Assembly (NCBI GenBank): GCA_900770445.1
Contig: CAAGKO010000001.1
Coordinates: 1-25,585 of the forward strand
Length of the DNA: 25,585 nucleotides
Source of the DNA: an uncultured Oribacterium sp.
Lineage (GTDB): Bacteria; Bacillota; Clostridia; Lachnospirales; Lachnospiraceae
Direction of reading: 5' to 3'
The notes below the pieces were generated by a model. That model was not told the origin of the DNA, searched no databases, and was given only the letters and a program-made list of their open reading frames with translations. The translations under genes were made by a program, and so were the position numbers. Positions 24,621-25,585 of the stretch are shown piece by piece. Positions within the stretch are counted from its first letter, which is position 1. Every line of letters starts with the position of its first letter.

Positions 24621-24731
24621 CCATGAGGGGTCAGACCAACTGCCCATACCGTAAACTACCGGGAGGTCAGCGGTCTGACCCCATCGTAGATAAAGCGCCC
24701 ACGTACCGGCGCCATGATGGGGTCTGACCCC
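24621..24731. repeat. GGGGTCAGACC-type inverted repeats (REP-like)
   Basis: GGGGTCAGACC (24627-24637) is inverted at 24672-24682 as GGTCTGACCCC, and a third, near-palindromic copy GGGGTCTGACCCC lies at 24719-24731. The first and third copies share the lead CCATGA. An alternative hairpin, GGTCAG/CTGACC at 24665-24680, would compete with the first pair. The element starts within 10 bp of the stop codon of the NYN/PIN gene. Confidence 0.7.
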
Positions 24732-24798
24732 TTTCGAGCCCCGAGAGACGAAGAAAGTAACAGTTCAGCCGGGACTTCCTCACCCAGCTGATTTTTAT

Positions 24799-24826
24799 GA
24801 GACGCTTATGCCGAGCGTCTCTTTTT
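24799..24826 (+). terminator. Intrinsic terminator downstream of the NYN/PIN gene
   Basis: A perfect 8-bp stem, GAGACGCT (24799-24806) with AGCGTCTC (24814-24821), with a 7-nt loop is followed by five T. It lies about 185 bp after the stop codon. Confidence 0.9.
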
Positions 24827-24899
24827 GTTTGTTTGCCCACCCCATTCAACGTTCTTTATCTATTTACTTATCGGGCCCGCCCCATGCAAACAAACAAAA
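24823..24899. repeat. 14-bp perfect inverted repeat
   Basis: TTTTGTTTGTTTGC (24823-24836) is inverted as GCAAACAAACAAAA (24886-24899). GCGTC/GACGC at 24815-24819 and 24902-24906 may extend it. The left arm overlaps the T-run of the terminator. No gene lies inside. Confidence 0.65.
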
Positions 24900-25098
24900 T
24901 CGACGCCCATGCATCCTGACCGTAGGGAAATCTGATGAAAACCTGGCGATCGAAGTTTTAGGAAGGCAGCATGTGAATTGTACCCCTTGTCAAGAGCACA
25001 AGAGATTTTAGTTGCCCCAATTTTTAGACAGTTATGTGTATCACTAATCATGACGATTTCCGAATTTTTCACAAAAACTGTTTATAACATTCTTGCGG

Positions 25099-25340
25099 CA
25101 TTAGGTTTTATGATCTTTGTTACAAACAAGCGATTTTCGGCCTGAGCGACATTAGATGATTTTCGCAAAGATAGGATTTCATAGAGCGATGCCATTATAT
25201 TTTCTGAGATTTGTAACAAACGGGGCGTTTTCAAGATTCGTGCCATTAAGTGACTTTTACAAATCATGGATTTCGGGGATCTATGCCATTAGATTATTTC
25301 ACAGACAAGGAAATATTCGAAGCTGTGACATTAAGTATTT
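25099..25340 (+). repeat. Degenerate tandem repeat array with CATTA-headed units of 42-51 nt
   Basis: CATTA occurs at 25099, 25150, 25193, 25244, 25287 and 25329, with spacings of 51, 43, 51, 43 and 42. Five of the six are preceded by GC, GA or TGC. Within units, a TTT-x-(A/C)CAAA-like core recurs (for example TTGTTACAAAC at 25128, TTTGTAACAAAC at 25211 and TTTTACAAAT at 25255), followed by a GATTTCG-like stretch. The 51-nt units resemble each other more than the 43-nt units, so they may alternate. I see no coding potential, and copies are too diverged for a recent expansion. Confidence 0.65.
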
Positions 25341-25487
25341 GGCTTCGCGGAGGGACGAAGGGGCGATTCACGAAGAAAAGTCTGCGCTGAGATAAAGTCA
25401 CTGCTTCTGAAGCGGGCGGTTTTGCGTCAAAAACCGCATTTTTACTCAGATAGCGCAGCGCGAGCGTGACTGGACTTAATGTCACAG
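25323..25487. repeat. 14-bp perfect inverted repeat reusing the array motif
   Basis: CTGTGACATTAAGT (25323-25336) is inverted as ACTTAATGTCACAG (25474-25487); CGAA just outside, after one mismatch, extends the match. The left arm contains the sixth CATTA unit head, so the right arm is an opposite-facing copy. The 137 bp between hold the terminator-like hairpin at 25416-25443. Confidence 0.75.
25416..25443 (+). terminator. Terminator-like hairpin inside the 25323-25487 inverted repeat
   Basis: An 8-bp stem, GCGGTTTT (25416-25423) with AAAACCGC (25430-25437), is followed by ATTTTT. GCTTCTGA (25403-25410) and TCAGAAGC (25493-25500), and AGTCAC with GTGACT around it, add nested pairing. Confidence 0.6.
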
Positions 25488-25585
25488 GTTCGTCAGAAGC
25501 GGAAAATGCGAAAAAGCCTGTTATGAAGTGACCGTTGTCAAGGGGGAATTAAAAGTTTCGGAGTCACTCCGGAAATATTAGTATC

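Larger units (their letters stand above)
24850..25585. other. Gene-free region to the window end, possible mobile-element end
   Basis: I find no credible protein gene here on either strand; the longest frames are under 80 codons and lack ribosome sites. The region is more A+T-rich than the coding DNA. Apart from the repeats listed, 24976-24993 (AATTGTACCCCTTGTCAA) matches the reverse complement of 25535-25550 (TTGTCAAGGGGGAATT) with a 2-nt gap and two mismatches, which could be imperfect terminal repeats of an element of about 575 bp or internal sites of a larger one running past the window. Confidence 0.4.

Noticed and set aside
25099..25340. CRISPR array
   Set aside because: Repeats are not conserved: only short cores match, there are no unique spacers of constant length, and no cas genes are nearby.
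25294..25485. 63-codon minus-strand frame (product begins MTLSPVTLALRYLSKN)
   Set aside because: It begins inside the inverted repeat, lacks a clear ribosome site, and spans a hairpin and array unit; too weak to call, though an extended window could change this.

Overview
The window looks like chromosomal DNA from an anaerobic Gram-positive bacterium of the Clostridia, probably Lachnospiraceae-like. This rests on a split sodium-pumping decarboxylase (biotin carrier, beta and alpha subunits as separate genes), a clpC-radA pair, a complete oligopeptide ABC importer, secreted SH3/glucosaminidase and cohesin-type surface proteins, strong AGGAGG-type ribosome binding sites, and tRNA genes without an encoded CCA. 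No rRNA, CRISPR array or complete transposase gene is visible. All confident genes are on the + strand.

Layout. 1-3201: end of a decarboxylase operon with two tandem, nearly identical biotin carrier genes (the first cut by the window edge), then oadB and a short oadA without its own biotin domain. 3494-7297: two exported proteins, an SH3b/glucosaminidase cell-wall hydrolase and a cohesin-containing membrane protein; both carry a cadherin-like beta-sandwich domain, and the second has a cytoplasmic tail with four phospho-threonine-like motifs. 7447-11474: clpC and radA. 11536-11606: tRNA-Trp(CCA). 11749-14953: a metallo-beta-lactamase-fold hydrolase and a Uup-like ABC-F ATPase. 14967-15207: a very long near-perfect inverted repeat with no gene in it. 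15487-21531: oppABCDF. 21674-21759: tRNA-Ser(GGA), with a promoter that matches the tRNA-Trp promoter almost exactly. 22085-24613: a NYN/PIN-like putative nuclease with a huge charged low-complexity tail.

24614-25585 has no convincing gene but is dense in structure: GGGGTCAGACC-type inverted repeats, a terminator, a 14-bp inverted repeat, a degenerate tandem array of 42-51 nt units each starting with CATTA, a second 14-bp inverted repeat that reuses the array motif, and possible imperfect terminal repeats around the whole. I read it as a mobile-element end or a non-autonomous element, but this is unproven.

How the genes work together. The decarboxylase couples removal of a carboxyl group to sodium export. 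The Opp importer supplies peptides as carbon and nitrogen. ClpC and RadA serve protein quality control and DNA recombination. The two surface proteins probably act on or at the cell wall. The best candidates for undescribed biology are the 241-bp hairpin, the CATTA array, the NYN/PIN protein and the phospho-threonine-like tail of the cohesin protein.
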